From positions 244,252 to 308,251 of the forward strand of contig NZ_DIHC01000011.1 in NCBI RefSeq assembly GCF_002419965.1: DNA of 64,000 nt. The letters are read 5' to 3'. The notes beneath the pieces were generated by a model. That model was given only the letters and a program-made list of their open reading frames with translations. It was not told where the DNA came from and did no database searches. This DNA comes from Pseudomonas sp. UBA5706 (lineage in GTDB: Bacteria; Pseudomonadota; Gammaproteobacteria; Pseudomonadales; Pseudomonadaceae). Position 1 is the stretch's first letter, and each line of letters starts with the position of its first letter. Of the stretch, positions 51,418 to 60,265 are shown in pieces. The translations under genes were made by a program, and so were the position numbers.

Positions 51418-54075
51418 TCAAAGTGCCTGCTCCGTTTCAGCCTCGGGCTGGGGCTGCAAAGGCAGATGCAGGCTGATGCAGGTGCCACGCCCCTCAATGC
51501 CGTCCGTCACGCTGATCCGCCCCCCGTGGGCGCCGACCATGCCCTGACAGATCGCCAGCCCCAGCCCGGTGCCCTGGCCGCCGCGATCGCCGCGGGCAGC
51601 GGTGTAGAACATGTCAAAGATCTTCACCCGCTCGGCTTCGGGGATCCCCGGTCCTTCGTCACTCACGGCGAACACCAGTTCATCGGCGGCGGCGCGCACC
51701 TGAATCTGCAGTCGCCCATGAACGGGCGAGAAACGCGCGGCGTTCTCGACCACATTGATCAGCGCCTGCTCGATCAGCGCCGCGTGAACGTAGAGCAACG
51801 GCAAGTCGGCGGGCAGATCGGTGCTGACCCGCAGCGACGCCAGCACCGCACGCAAGCGATTGAGCGAGCTGCCAACGATGTCCCCCGGCGATACCCAGTC
51901 CCGCGCCAGTTTCAGTGCGCCGTGCCCCAGCCGTGTCATGTCCAGCAGGTTCTGAATGTAGCGGTCCAGACGCTCGGCTTCATCGCGGGTGCCTTCGAGC
52001 AGTTCGCGACGGTCCTCCAGCGAGATGGCCTCGCCCAGCGCCAGCAGGCTGTCGATGCTGCCACGCATGGCCGTCAGCGGTGTACGCAGGTCGTGGGACA
52101 CCGAGGCCAGCAAGGCGCTGCGCAACTGTTCGGTTTCGCCATGCAGGCGCGCCGCTTCCAGATCCTCGGCCAGTCGGGCCCGTGCCAGCGCCTGACCCAG
52201 GGGCTGACTGAGCGCGGTGACCAGGCGCCGACGCTGGGCGGTAAACGTCTGCCCCTGTCGCGGCCTGACGCCGAGCAGGGCCAATGGTGCCTCGTCGACC
52301 CATAGCGGCAACCACCACCAGTCGCCCGACGGCAGCGTGCCGGTGCCCTTGCCCGCCGGTTGACCGTGCTGCCAGGACCAGTGGGCAGCGGCGCGTTCGA
52401 ATTCGGAAAACTGCAGCGCGCCGCCGACTTCGACCTTCCAGCTCTGCTCGCCGTCGTTGTCGAGGATGCAGACCTGCAGCTCGGTCCAGCCTCCCAGGTG
52501 ATGATCGGCAGCGCTGAGCACGGCCTGGCGATCGGTGGCCGCGGTGAGGCGCTTGGACAGGTCGAGCAACTCGCTGGTTTCTTCCTGGGTGTCGCGCAGC
52601 GCCTGTAACTGGCGGCGCTGGCGGGCGGCGAGGTTCCCGGTGAGGGCAGCCATCATCAGGAAAAACAGCAGCGTGAGCACGTCTTCTTCGCGCTGGATAC
52701 TCAAGGAGAAATTCGGCGGGATGAACAGAAAGTCATAGGCCAGGAATGACAGCACCGAGCAGACCATCGCCGGCCCCACACTGCTGCGCACCGCCACCAG
52801 CAGTACCGCCGCCAGGAACACCAGCGAGATGTTGGGCAACGCCAGCACGCTGGAAACCGCCCAGGCCAGGGCGCTGGCGCACACCGTTGCCAACACCGCC
52901 AGCAGGTAATCGAACCCTTGCCACGTATGCGGCGTGGTCGAGCGCGGTTGGTCGGGGCGCGCTTCGCTGTCGAGGACGTTGATCTCAAGCCCGTGAGCCT
53001 TGCGCAACAGCCGCGCCGCCAGGCCGCCGCCGAACGCCCGGCGCCGCAGCAGAGGTCGCGACTGCCCCACCAGCACGAGACTGGCACGCCGCTCGGCGGC
53101 ATGCTGTATCAGGGTTTTCGCCACTTCCGGTGCGCGCAGCACCACCACCTCGCCACCCAGGCGTTCGGCCAGTTGCTGGGCATTTTGCAGGCGGGCTCGC
53201 GCCCGTTCATCGACGAGCCGTCCCGTGTCGACGTGCACCAGGCTCCAGGGCAGATGCCTGCGCTGTGCTACCCGACTGGCGTGCCGCACCAAGCGCTCGG
53301 CCTGGGCGTCGCCCTCGATACCGACCAGCAGCCGCCCGCGCACTGCAGGCGCCGCCTGCCCCAGTTGGCGATAACCCAGGGTGAGATCGTTGTCGACCTG
53401 CGCGGCGGCAGTCTGCATTGCCAGTTCACGCAGCGCCGTGAGGTTGGTCTGAGTGAAGAAAGCATCAATGGCCGCCCTCGCCTGCTCCGGCACATACACC
53501 TTGCCGTCGCGCAGACGCTCCAGCAACTCGCGCGGCGGCAGGTCGATCAGCACCAGCTCATAGGCTTCCTGCAGGACCCAGTCAGGCAGCGTTTCGCGCA
53601 CCTGCACGCCGGTAATGCCGCGCACCTGATCGTTAAGGCTTTCCATGTGCTGGACGTTGACCGTGGTGTAGACGTCGATGCCCGCCGCCAGCAGTTCCTG
53701 AATATCCTGCCAGCGCTTGGCGTGCCGGCTGCCGGGCGCATTGCTGTGGGCCAGTTCGTCCACCAGCACCAGTTTCGGCCTGGCCGCCAGCAGGCCGTCG
53801 AGGTCCATTTCTTCGAGCATCACGCCGCGGTATTCGCAACGCAGCATGGGTTGTTGCACCAACCCGCCAAGCAGGGCTTCGGTCTCGGCGCGGCCATGGG
53901 TTTCGATCACCCCAACCCGCAGCGAGACGCCCTGGCGCATTTGCGAATGAGCGGCCTGCAGCATGGCGTAGGTCTTGCCCACGCCAGGCGCGGCGCCGAG
54001 AAACACCTTCAATCGCCCACGGTCATCGCGTGGAAGGTTGGCCAGCAAGGCATCGGCACGGCTTTCTGAATTCAC
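51418..54075 (-). CDS. kdpD: Sensor histidine kinase KdpD
   Basis: 885 residues, the usual KdpD size. An N-terminal cytoplasmic domain has a Walker A (LGAAPGVGKT at about residue 26-35) and a USP-like region (250-370), then four membrane segments (about 388-485), a GAF-like region, the dimerisation box with phospho-His661 in SVSHDLRTPLTAMRG, and an HATPase domain (INVVENAARFSPVHG, DEGPGIP, GTGLGLAI). It phosphorylates KdpE. It is separated from kdpC by a 250-base gap, so it may also have its own promoter. Confidence 0.96.
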   Translation of the reverse strand: MNSESRADALLANLPRDDRGRLKVFLGAAPGVGKTYAMLQAAHSQMRQGVSLRVGVIETHGRAETEALLGGLVQQPMLRCEYRGVMLEEMDLDGLLAARPKLVLVDELAHSNAPGSRHAKRWQDIQELLAAGIDVYTTVNVQHMESLNDQVRGITGVQVRETLPDWVLQEAYELVLIDLPPRELLERLRDGKVYVPEQARAAIDAFFTQTNLTALRELAMQTAAAQVDNDLTLGYRQLGQAAPAVRGRLLVGIEGDAQAERLVRHASRVAQRRHLPWSLVHVDTGRLVDERARARLQNAQQLAERLGGEVVVLRAPEVAKTLIQHAAERRASLVLVGQSRPLLRRRAFGGGLAARLLRKAHGLEINVLDSEARPDQPRSTTPHTWQGFDYLLAVLATVCASALAWAVSSVLALPNISLVFLAAVLLVAVRSSVGPAMVCSVLSFLAYDFLFIPPNFSLSIQREEDVLTLLFFLMMAALTGNLAARQRRQLQALRDTQEETSELLDLSKRLTAATDRQAVLSAADHHLGGWTELQVCILDNDGEQSWKVEVGGALQFSEFERAAAHWSWQHGQPAGKGTGTLPSGDWWWLPLWVDEAPLALLGVRPRQGQTFTAQRRRLVTALSQPLGQALARARLAEDLEAARLHGETEQLRSALLASVSHDLRTPLTAMRGSIDSLLALGEAISLEDRRELLEGTRDEAERLDRYIQNLLDMTRLGHGALKLARDWVSPGDIVGSSLNRLRAVLASLRVSTDLPADLPLLYVHAALIEQALINVVENAARFSPVHGRLQIQVRAAADELVFAVSDEGPGIPEAERVKIFDMFYTAARGDRGGQGTGLGLAICQGMVGAHGGRISVTDGIEGRGTCISLHLPLQPQPEAETEQAL

Positions 54076-54325
54076 GATGGTTTTCCTGACTGATTGCTCA
54101 CTTTTTTCCTGCCTGACTCATGACGACCTGATAACGCGATCGACGCAAGCCTGAACTGACGTATTCCTCACCACCCCTGCTTACCGGCCACCTACACACC
54201 CCGTGGGAAACGCCGGAGGTTACGTGGGCAGCGAAAGCGATAGGTCAGGCAATGCATCCATCTCTGACCCACCTTCTTCGCAAGCAAGCTTGCTCCCTCA
54301 GGGTTCATAACGCGGCTTTTGCCAA

Positions 54326-54895
54326 TCAGTGGGTCCGCGTGGTAGCAGGCAACTCACTCAACCCCTGGTTCAACGCCAGTACATTCACCACCGGTGGGCC
54401 AATCAGCGGGCTGTAGGTGTTGTCCACCACCAGGCGCTGCACCGCTTCACGGGGCAGATGCCGGGCCTGCGCCACCCGCGCCACCTGATACTGCGCCGCC
54501 GCAGGTGACAGGTGCGGGTCCAGGCCACTGGCGGAGGTGGTCAGCAGGTTCAACGGCACCGGCCCCTGCCCTTCGACCTTCTCCTTGAGCACATCGTCCG
54601 CCACGCGCGCCGCCAGCGCCGGGTTGCTCGGCGCCAGGTTGCTCGCCCCACTGGCCACCGTCGCGTAACTGCCGGCGGATGGACGTGAGTGAAACCACTG
54701 CTCGCCGGTGAAATCCTGCGCGATCAGTTCCGAACCCCGGACCTTTTCCTGCTCGTCATACACCAGGCTGCCATTGGCTTGCTCCGGGAATGCCACCTGG
54801 GCCACACCCGTGACCAGCAACGGATAAGCCATGCCCGTGATCAGGGTCATCAGCACAATCAGGCTCACGGCGGGACGCACTATAGTCGACATCAT
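54326..54895 (-). CDS. kdpC: Potassium-transporting ATPase subunit KdpC
   Basis: 189 residues; one N-terminal membrane anchor (about 12-33) and a C-terminal domain with GSYATVASGASNLAPSNPAL, ASGLDPHLSPAAAQYQVARVAQARHLP and YSPLIGPPVVNVLALNQGL, which are KdpC signatures. ATG at 54895 (or 54892, the next codon) follows GAGG. KdpC helps assembly and nucleotide handling of the KdpFABC pump. Confidence 0.96.
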   Translation of the reverse strand: MMSTIVRPAVSLIVLMTLITGMAYPLLVTGVAQVAFPEQANGSLVYDEQEKVRGSELIAQDFTGEQWFHSRPSAGSYATVASGASNLAPSNPALAARVADDVLKEKVEGQGPVPLNLLTTSASGLDPHLSPAAAQYQVARVAQARHLPREAVQRLVVDNTYSPLIGPPVVNVLALNQGLSELPATTRTH

Positions 54896-54969
54896 TCAAT
54901 CCTCAATCAAATCAGATGCTGCGGGTGCATGCGTTCAGGCAATAGCGACCCGCGGTGCAGACAACGCGC

Positions 54970-57045
54970 TTACACCAAGCGCAACGCGGTCAACAGCAGG
55001 TCGATCAGCTTGATCCCCACGAACGGCACGGCGATCCCGCCCAGGCCATAGATCAGCAGGTTGCGACGCAGCAGATGCGCTGCACTCGCCGCCTGCACCC
55101 GCACCCCGCGCAGGGCCAACGGGATCAGTACGACGATGATCAGGGCGTTGAACACGATGGCTGACAGGATCGCGCTCTGCGGGCTGGCCAGGCGCATGAT
55201 GTTGAGCACCCCCAACTGCGGATAGATCGCAGCGAACAGCGCAGGAAGGATCGCAAAATACTTGGCTACGTCGTTGGCAATCGAAAAGGTCGTGAGCGCG
55301 CCACGGGTGACCAGCAATTGCTTGCCAATCTGCACCACGTCCAGCAGCTTGGTCGGGTCGCTGTCCAGATCCACCATATTGGCCGCCTCCCGCGCCGCCT
55401 GCGTACCGTCGTTCATCGCCATGCCGACGTCAGCCTGAGCCAGCGCCGGGGCATCGTTGGCCCCGTCGCCACACATTGCCACCAGGCGTCCGTCGTTCTG
55501 TTCCTGACGAATACGCTCCAGCTTCTTCTGCGGCGTGGCTTCGGCAAGCACGTCATCGACCCCGGCCTCAGCGGCGATGGCGGCAGCGGTCAGCGGGTTG
55601 TCACCGGTCACCATGACCGTGCGAATGCCCAACGTGCGCAGTTCCTCGAAGCGCTCGCGGATCCCCGGCTTGACCACGTCCTTAAGATGAATCGCGCCCA
55701 GCAGCGTACGGTCGACCGAGACCAGCAACGGCGTGCCGCCGGTCTTGGCGATCTTGTCGATTTCTCGCGCCAGTACGGGCGGCAAGTCGCTGCGATCACG
55801 GCCAAGAAACTTCAGCAGCGAATCCACGGCGCCCTTGCGATAAACGTGACCGTCGTAATCAACACCGGACAGCCGCGTCTCGGCGCTGAAAGGTACAGCG
55901 GTGAGCTGGCTGGACGCAGGTTCGGTCATCGGATGCAACGCGCGCAGGTACTCGACAATGGACTTGCCCTCGGCGGTGTCGTCGGCCAGTGACGCCAGCA
56001 GCGTGCCGTCGCTTAGCTCCTTGCCGCTGACGCCCGGGGCGGCATACACCGCCGAGCAGCGGCGATTGCCAAAGGTGATGGTCCCGGTCTTGTCCAGCAG
56101 CAACACGTGGACATCGCCCGCCGCCTCCACCGCACGACCGGATTTGGCGATGACGTTCAGGCGCACCAGGCGATCCATCCCGGCAATCCCGATGGCCGAC
56201 AGCAACCCGCCAATGGTGGTGGGGATCAGGGTCACCAGCAGCGCCACCAGGAACACCAGCGGCAGGCTCCCGCCCGCGAAATGGGCGAACGGCTGCAGCG
56301 TCACCACCACCAACAGGAAGATCAGGGTCAGGCCGATCAGCAGGATATCCAGCGCCACCTCGTTGGGGGTCTTCTGCCGTTTGGCGCCTTCCACTAACGC
56401 GATCATGCGGTCCAGGGTCGACTCGCCGGGATTGGTGCTGATGCGCACCCGCAACCAGTCGGACACCAGCCGGGTGTTGCCGGTCACCGCCGAACGGTCA
56501 CCGCCAGACTCGCGAATCACCGGCGCCGACTCACCGGTGATCGCCGCCTCGTTCACCGCCGCGATGCCTTCGATCACTTCGCCATCGCCGGGAATCAGTT
56601 CACCGGCCTCCACCCGCACGACGTCGCCCTTGCGCAGGGTGCTGGCGTTGACCGTGACGAACGCGCCGCCTGGGCCCTGCAAGCGCGCTTTAAGGCCTTC
56701 GGTGCCGGCCTTGAGGCTGTCGGCGCGGGCCTTGCCGCGACCTTCGGCCAAGGCCTCGGCAAAGTTGGCGAACAGCACGGTGAACCACAGCCACACCGCG
56801 ATCTGCACCGCAACCAGGGTTGGCACTGCCGGGTCGGGAATCAGGCACAGGACGGTGGTCAGGATCGCGGTCAGTTCGACCACCAGCATCACCGGCGCGC
56901 GCTGCAACTGGCGCGGGTCGAGCTTGACGAAGGCCTGGATCAGCGCCGGGCGCCACAGTTCGGCGAAGCCAGTTTTGGCCGCTGCCGGCGATTGCTTAGC
57001 GTTTTCGTTCACAGGGTGCTTGGACACAGGTGCTTGCATGTTCAT
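54970..57045 (-). CDS. kdpB: Potassium-transporting P-type ATPase subunit KdpB
   Basis: 691 residues. P-type motifs: TGES (ITGESAPVIRESGGD), the phosphorylation site DKTGTIT, KTGGTPLLVS, MVTGDNPLTAAAIA and MCGDGANDAPALAQADVGMAMNDGTQAA. About seven membrane segments, as in KdpB. It energises K+ uptake through KdpA. Starts 10 bases after kdpA. Confidence 0.97.
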   Translation of the reverse strand: MNMQAPVSKHPVNENAKQSPAAAKTGFAELWRPALIQAFVKLDPRQLQRAPVMLVVELTAILTTVLCLIPDPAVPTLVAVQIAVWLWFTVLFANFAEALAEGRGKARADSLKAGTEGLKARLQGPGGAFVTVNASTLRKGDVVRVEAGELIPGDGEVIEGIAAVNEAAITGESAPVIRESGGDRSAVTGNTRLVSDWLRVRISTNPGESTLDRMIALVEGAKRQKTPNEVALDILLIGLTLIFLLVVVTLQPFAHFAGGSLPLVFLVALLVTLIPTTIGGLLSAIGIAGMDRLVRLNVIAKSGRAVEAAGDVHVLLLDKTGTITFGNRRCSAVYAAPGVSGKELSDGTLLASLADDTAEGKSIVEYLRALHPMTEPASSQLTAVPFSAETRLSGVDYDGHVYRKGAVDSLLKFLGRDRSDLPPVLAREIDKIAKTGGTPLLVSVDRTLLGAIHLKDVVKPGIRERFEELRTLGIRTVMVTGDNPLTAAAIAAEAGVDDVLAEATPQKKLERIRQEQNDGRLVAMCGDGANDAPALAQADVGMAMNDGTQAAREAANMVDLDSDPTKLLDVVQIGKQLLVTRGALTTFSIANDVAKYFAILPALFAAIYPQLGVLNIMRLASPQSAILSAIVFNALIIVVLIPLALRGVRVQAASAAHLLRRNLLIYGLGGIAVPFVGIKLIDLLLTALRLV

Positions 57046-57055
57046 GATTCAGTCC

Positions 57056-58750
57056 TCAGAAGCCCAGGCTCAAGTGTTCGGCGATCGGTCCCAAGGCCAG
57101 GGTCGGCAGGAACGTCAGGCCGCCCACGAGCAAAATGGTGACGGTCAACAGGGTGACGAACAGCGGGCCGTGGGTCGGGAAACTGTTCAAGCCTAGAGGC
57201 GCGGCCTTCTTCGCCGCGAGGCTGCCGGCAAGGGCCAGCACCGGCAGGATGTAGCCGAAGCGGCCGATGAACATCGACAAGCCAAGCATCAGGTTGTGGA
57301 ACAGGGTGTTACCGCTGAAACCGCCGAACGCCGAGCCATTGTTCGCAGTGGCCGAGGTGTAGTTGTAAAGCAGCTGGCTGAAGCCGTGGGCGCCGGGGTT
57401 GCTCACCGCGCCAGCGGGGCCTGGCAACGACGCCGCCAGCGCACCGAACACCAGCACGCCGACCGGCATCACGATCAGGGTCGCCACCAGCAGCTTGACT
57501 TCGCGGGCCTGCAACTTCTTGCCCAGGTATTCCGGGGTACGACCGATCATCAGACCGGCCAGAAACACCGCGATCAGCACGTTGAGCAACATGCCGTACA
57601 ACCCCGCACCCACGCCGCCGAAAATCACTTCGCCCACCATCATGTTGGCCATGGCGATCATGCCGGTCAGCGGGTTCAGGCTGTCGTGCATGCCATTGAC
57701 CGAACCGTTGGACGCGGCAGTCGTCGTGGTCGTCCATAACACCGTGGCCGTGGTGCCGAAACGGGTTTCCTTGCCTTCCATCGGTGCGGTCTGCTCGACG
57801 GACGCGATGTTCAGCGTGGGATTGGGTTGGTATTCGGACCACAGCGCGGTGGTGCCGCCGATCAAAAACAGCACCAGCATGCAGGCGATGATCGCGCGGC
57901 TCTGGCGCAGGTCCTTGACGTAGTGGCCGAAGGTGAACACCAGCGCCACCGGGATCAGGATGATCGAGCCCAGCTCGAACAGGTTGCTCCACGCAGTCGG
58001 GTTTTCGAACGGATGCGCCGAGTTGACGCCGAAGAAGCCGCCACCGTTGGTGCCCAGCTGCTTGATCGCGATCTGACTGGCGGCCGGGCCTAGCGGGATG
58101 GTTTGGTCGGTGCCTTGCAGGGTGAGCGCATCGACGTAGTGAGCGAAGGTCTGCGGCACGCCCTGCCAGACCAGAAACAGCGCCTGCACGATGCACAGCG
58201 GCAACAGGCCGTAAAGGGTGGCACGGGTCATGTCAGCCCAAAAATTGCCGATGTGTTGCGCCGAGCGACGACCGATGCCCCGGCAAAACGCGACCAGCAC
58301 GGCAATACCCGTGGCGGCGCTGACGAAATTCTGCACTGTCAGACCGGCCATCTGGCTCAGGTAACTGAGCGATGACTCGCCGCTGTAGCTCTGCCAATTG
58401 GTATTGGTGACGAAACTCATCGTTGTGTTGAACGCCAGTGACCACTCCATCCCTGGCACACCTTGCGGATTAAGCGGCAGCACGCCCTGCAACAGCAGGA
58501 TCGAGAACAACATGACAAACCCCGCCAGGTTGAACGCCAGCAGCGCCAGCGTGTAGGTCTTCCAGCTCTGCTCGACCGTGGGGTCGACGCCTGAGACCCG
58601 ATAACATGCTCGCTCCAACGGCCCCATCATGGGTGTCAGCCATGTGCGTTTGCCCTCCATCACCTTGAAATAAAAGCGACCCAGCCAAGGCGCAGGCACG
58701 AACACCAATGCAAAGAAAGCCAGAATCAGCAGCGCGTCATAACCGTGCAT
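57056..58750 (-). CDS. kdpA: Potassium-transporting ATPase subunit KdpA
   Basis: 564 residues from ATG 58750 with GAGGAG at 10-base spacing. The frame is open further upstream but through kdpF. About ten membrane segments and the K+ selectivity loops TNTNWQSY, GTNGGGFFGVNSAHPFENPTAW and ANNGSAFGGFSGN confirm KdpA. It forms the K+ path of the KdpFABC complex. It starts five bases after kdpF. Confidence 0.97.
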   Translation of the reverse strand: MHGYDALLILAFFALVFVPAPWLGRFYFKVMEGKRTWLTPMMGPLERACYRVSGVDPTVEQSWKTYTLALLAFNLAGFVMLFSILLLQGVLPLNPQGVPGMEWSLAFNTTMSFVTNTNWQSYSGESSLSYLSQMAGLTVQNFVSAATGIAVLVAFCRGIGRRSAQHIGNFWADMTRATLYGLLPLCIVQALFLVWQGVPQTFAHYVDALTLQGTDQTIPLGPAASQIAIKQLGTNGGGFFGVNSAHPFENPTAWSNLFELGSIILIPVALVFTFGHYVKDLRQSRAIIACMLVLFLIGGTTALWSEYQPNPTLNIASVEQTAPMEGKETRFGTTATVLWTTTTTAASNGSVNGMHDSLNPLTGMIAMANMMVGEVIFGGVGAGLYGMLLNVLIAVFLAGLMIGRTPEYLGKKLQAREVKLLVATLIVMPVGVLVFGALAASLPGPAGAVSNPGAHGFSQLLYNYTSATANNGSAFGGFSGNTLFHNLMLGLSMFIGRFGYILPVLALAGSLAAKKAAPLGLNSFPTHGPLFVTLLTVTILLVGGLTFLPTLALGPIAEHLSLGF

Positions 58751-58755
58751 GGCCG

Positions 58756-58851
58756 TCACTCCTCGACCCGGCCGGCACGCAACAGCGCCACCAGCAAGTA
58801 CACGAACAATCCTGCCGCTAATAGCAGTGACACCCCATCGAGAACGCTCAT
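58756..58851 (-). CDS. kdpF: KdpF, small membrane subunit of the Kdp pump
   Basis: Only 31 codons, from ATG 58851 to TGA 58756. The product starts MSVLDGVSLLLAAGLFVYLL and ends VALLRAGRVEE. It is a single membrane helix like the 29-residue KdpF of E. coli, which stabilises KdpFABC. It ends five bases before kdpA and is the first gene of the operon. Confidence 0.93.
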   Translation of the reverse strand: MSVLDGVSLLLAAGLFVYLLVALLRAGRVEE

Positions 58852-58937
58852 GAAAACTCTCCGTCGTACGGCGACTGCCGTGTGCGGGAATTGTCCTTAC
58901 CCAAGGTGTAAAGGAACGAGACCGGGCGTAGCCCCGC
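58852..58937 (-). promoter_or_regulatory. kdpF leader/promoter
   Basis: Leader between the KdpE-like box and kdpF. On the minus strand it includes a partial inverted repeat CCTTTAC...GTAAGG (in CCTTTACACCTTGGGTAAGG, about 58894-58913), which may overlap the core promoter. I cannot place the -10 with certainty. Confidence 0.35.
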
Positions 58938-58959
58938 GGCATAAAGAAAGTGTAAAAAG
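58938..58959 (-). promoter_or_regulatory. KdpE-like binding site upstream of kdpF
   Basis: On the minus strand the T-rich run CTTTTTACACTTTCTTTAT, followed by GCC, lies 87 bases upstream of kdpF. It resembles the T-rich KdpE site of the E. coli kdp promoter, as I remember it (TTTTTATACTTTTTTTACA). Position and sequence both fit. Confidence 0.55.
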
Positions 58960-59113
58960 CGCCTACCCGGTGGGTTCATGGCCCAGGACGTCGGCCGAAC
59001 GGACGCAGTCGCAACGCACGTGAATCCTGGAAAGGGTCTGCAGTTGGCTGTCACCTGTCAGCTGCATCGCCAATGGGCTAGACTCGCCGCCTTTACATTA
59101 GGGAGCGTGGGCA

Positions 59114-59479
59114 ATGCAGATTTCAGGGGCTATTCCGCTGATTCGGATTTTTTCCGAAGAACAGGCCAAAACGTTTTATGTCGACTTTCTGGGTTTTCAC
59201 ATCGAATGGGAGCATCGGTTCGAAGAAGACCTGCCGCTTTATGCCCAGGCCAGGCGGGGTGATCTGGTCATCCACTTGACCGGGCACCATGGCGATGCCA
59301 CGCCGGGCTCGACGGTTTTCGTGCCCGTCAAGGACATCGAAGCCCTGCGTTCGGAGCTTAATGCCAAGCACTACAAACACTCGCGGCCGGGGATTCAGGA
59401 ACAGGGTTGGGGCAAGGTGATGGAAATCGCTGACCCGTTCGGCAACCGCCTGCGGTTTTGCGAACTTGCCGAAGATTGA
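59114..59479 (+). CDS. Glyoxalase/bleomycin-resistance superfamily protein
   Basis: 121 residues; ATG 59114 follows GGGAG. The VOC fold is shown by FYVDFLGFHIEWEHRFEEDLPLYAQARRGDLVIHLTGHHGDATPGS and the C-terminal GWGKVMEIADPFGNRLRFCE. The length and the missing long metal loops suggest a binding/resistance-type VOC protein more than glyoxalase I. It is divergent from kdpF. Substrate unknown. Confidence 0.85.
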   Translation: MQISGAIPLIRIFSEEQAKTFYVDFLGFHIEWEHRFEEDLPLYAQARRGDLVIHLTGHHGDATPGSTVFVPVKDIEALRSELNAKHYKHSRPGIQEQGWGKVMEIADPFGNRLRFCELAED

Positions 59480-59527
59480 TTGCTCATTCAGAGCAACATG
59501 GGCCGGAGTGAGGGCCCGCCGCGAGTG

Positions 59528-60064
59528 TCATGGCACGCGGCTGACCGTCTCGTCTCGAGCCGAGCGATACACCAAGCTCGGCGCCTGCCCTGGTACGTCA
59601 TCCAGGGTATCGATGCGCTGCATACCGGCCTTCTCCAGCACGCGGATCGACGCATGATGCTGGGGTCTGACCACGGCGAAAACTTCCGCAACCTGCAGTT
59701 CACCGAATGCAAAGTCCAGCGCGGCCTGGCTGAGCTCCGTCGCGTAACCGCGCCCCCAGGCCTGCACGCCGAAGCGATAACCCAAATTCAGTCTTAATAC
59801 GTCCTGGTACCTGCGCGCATCGATGCCACCGAAACCAATGACCTGGTCGGGATGATCGCGGATGGTGATCGCCCACTGCCCATAGCCTTCGCTCTGCCAG
59901 TGAGCGATCCAGCCGTCGAGCAGCGCTTGTGCCTGCTCGATGCGGGTCAAGGGCCCGAACGGATTGAACTGATGGGTCTGCGGATCGCCATAGATCGCGA
60001 ACAGACTGTCAAGGTCGTCCGCCGTCGGGGCGCGTAGAATGAGTCGTTCTGTGGTTCGTTGCAT
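59528..60064 (-). CDS. GNAT family N-acetyltransferase (RimJ/RimL type)
   Basis: 178 residues from ATG 60064 (AAGG upstream). TERLILRAPTADDLDSLFAIYGDP is the usual RimJ/RimL start. The acetyl-CoA region is GFGGIDARRYQDVLRLNLGYRFGVQAWGRGYATELSQAALDFAF, followed by VRPQHHASIRVLEKAGM. It transfers acetyl to an amine of a small molecule or protein N terminus; the target is unknown. Placed downstream of uvrB's end on the same strand but 201 bases away. Confidence 0.88.
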   Translation of the reverse strand: MQRTTERLILRAPTADDLDSLFAIYGDPQTHQFNPFGPLTRIEQAQALLDGWIAHWQSEGYGQWAITIRDHPDQVIGFGGIDARRYQDVLRLNLGYRFGVQAWGRGYATELSQAALDFAFGELQVAEVFAVVRPQHHASIRVLEKAGMQRIDTLDDVPGQAPSLVYRSARDETVSRVP

Positions 60065-60265
60065 CACACTGCCTTGATCGTCTGAATGCCCCGGCAGTCT
60101 GACAGCCTTGCGCGACAATGTGTGGCAGATGATCCATTGCACGGACGAACGTCCTGTCCCGACTCACCCTGGCGCAGCAGCGCACGCTGGCGGCAACCCC
60201 CTAACGCCGCCGGTGAGCCTTCTTGCGAGAGGATCAGAGTGGTACTTATATCCCTTGGCCCAGGC

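Noticed and set aside
60189..60211. GGCGGC/GCCGCC inverted repeat between the GNAT and uvrB genes as a terminator
   Set aside because: Six-base stem, eleven-base loop and no T-tract; not enough to call.
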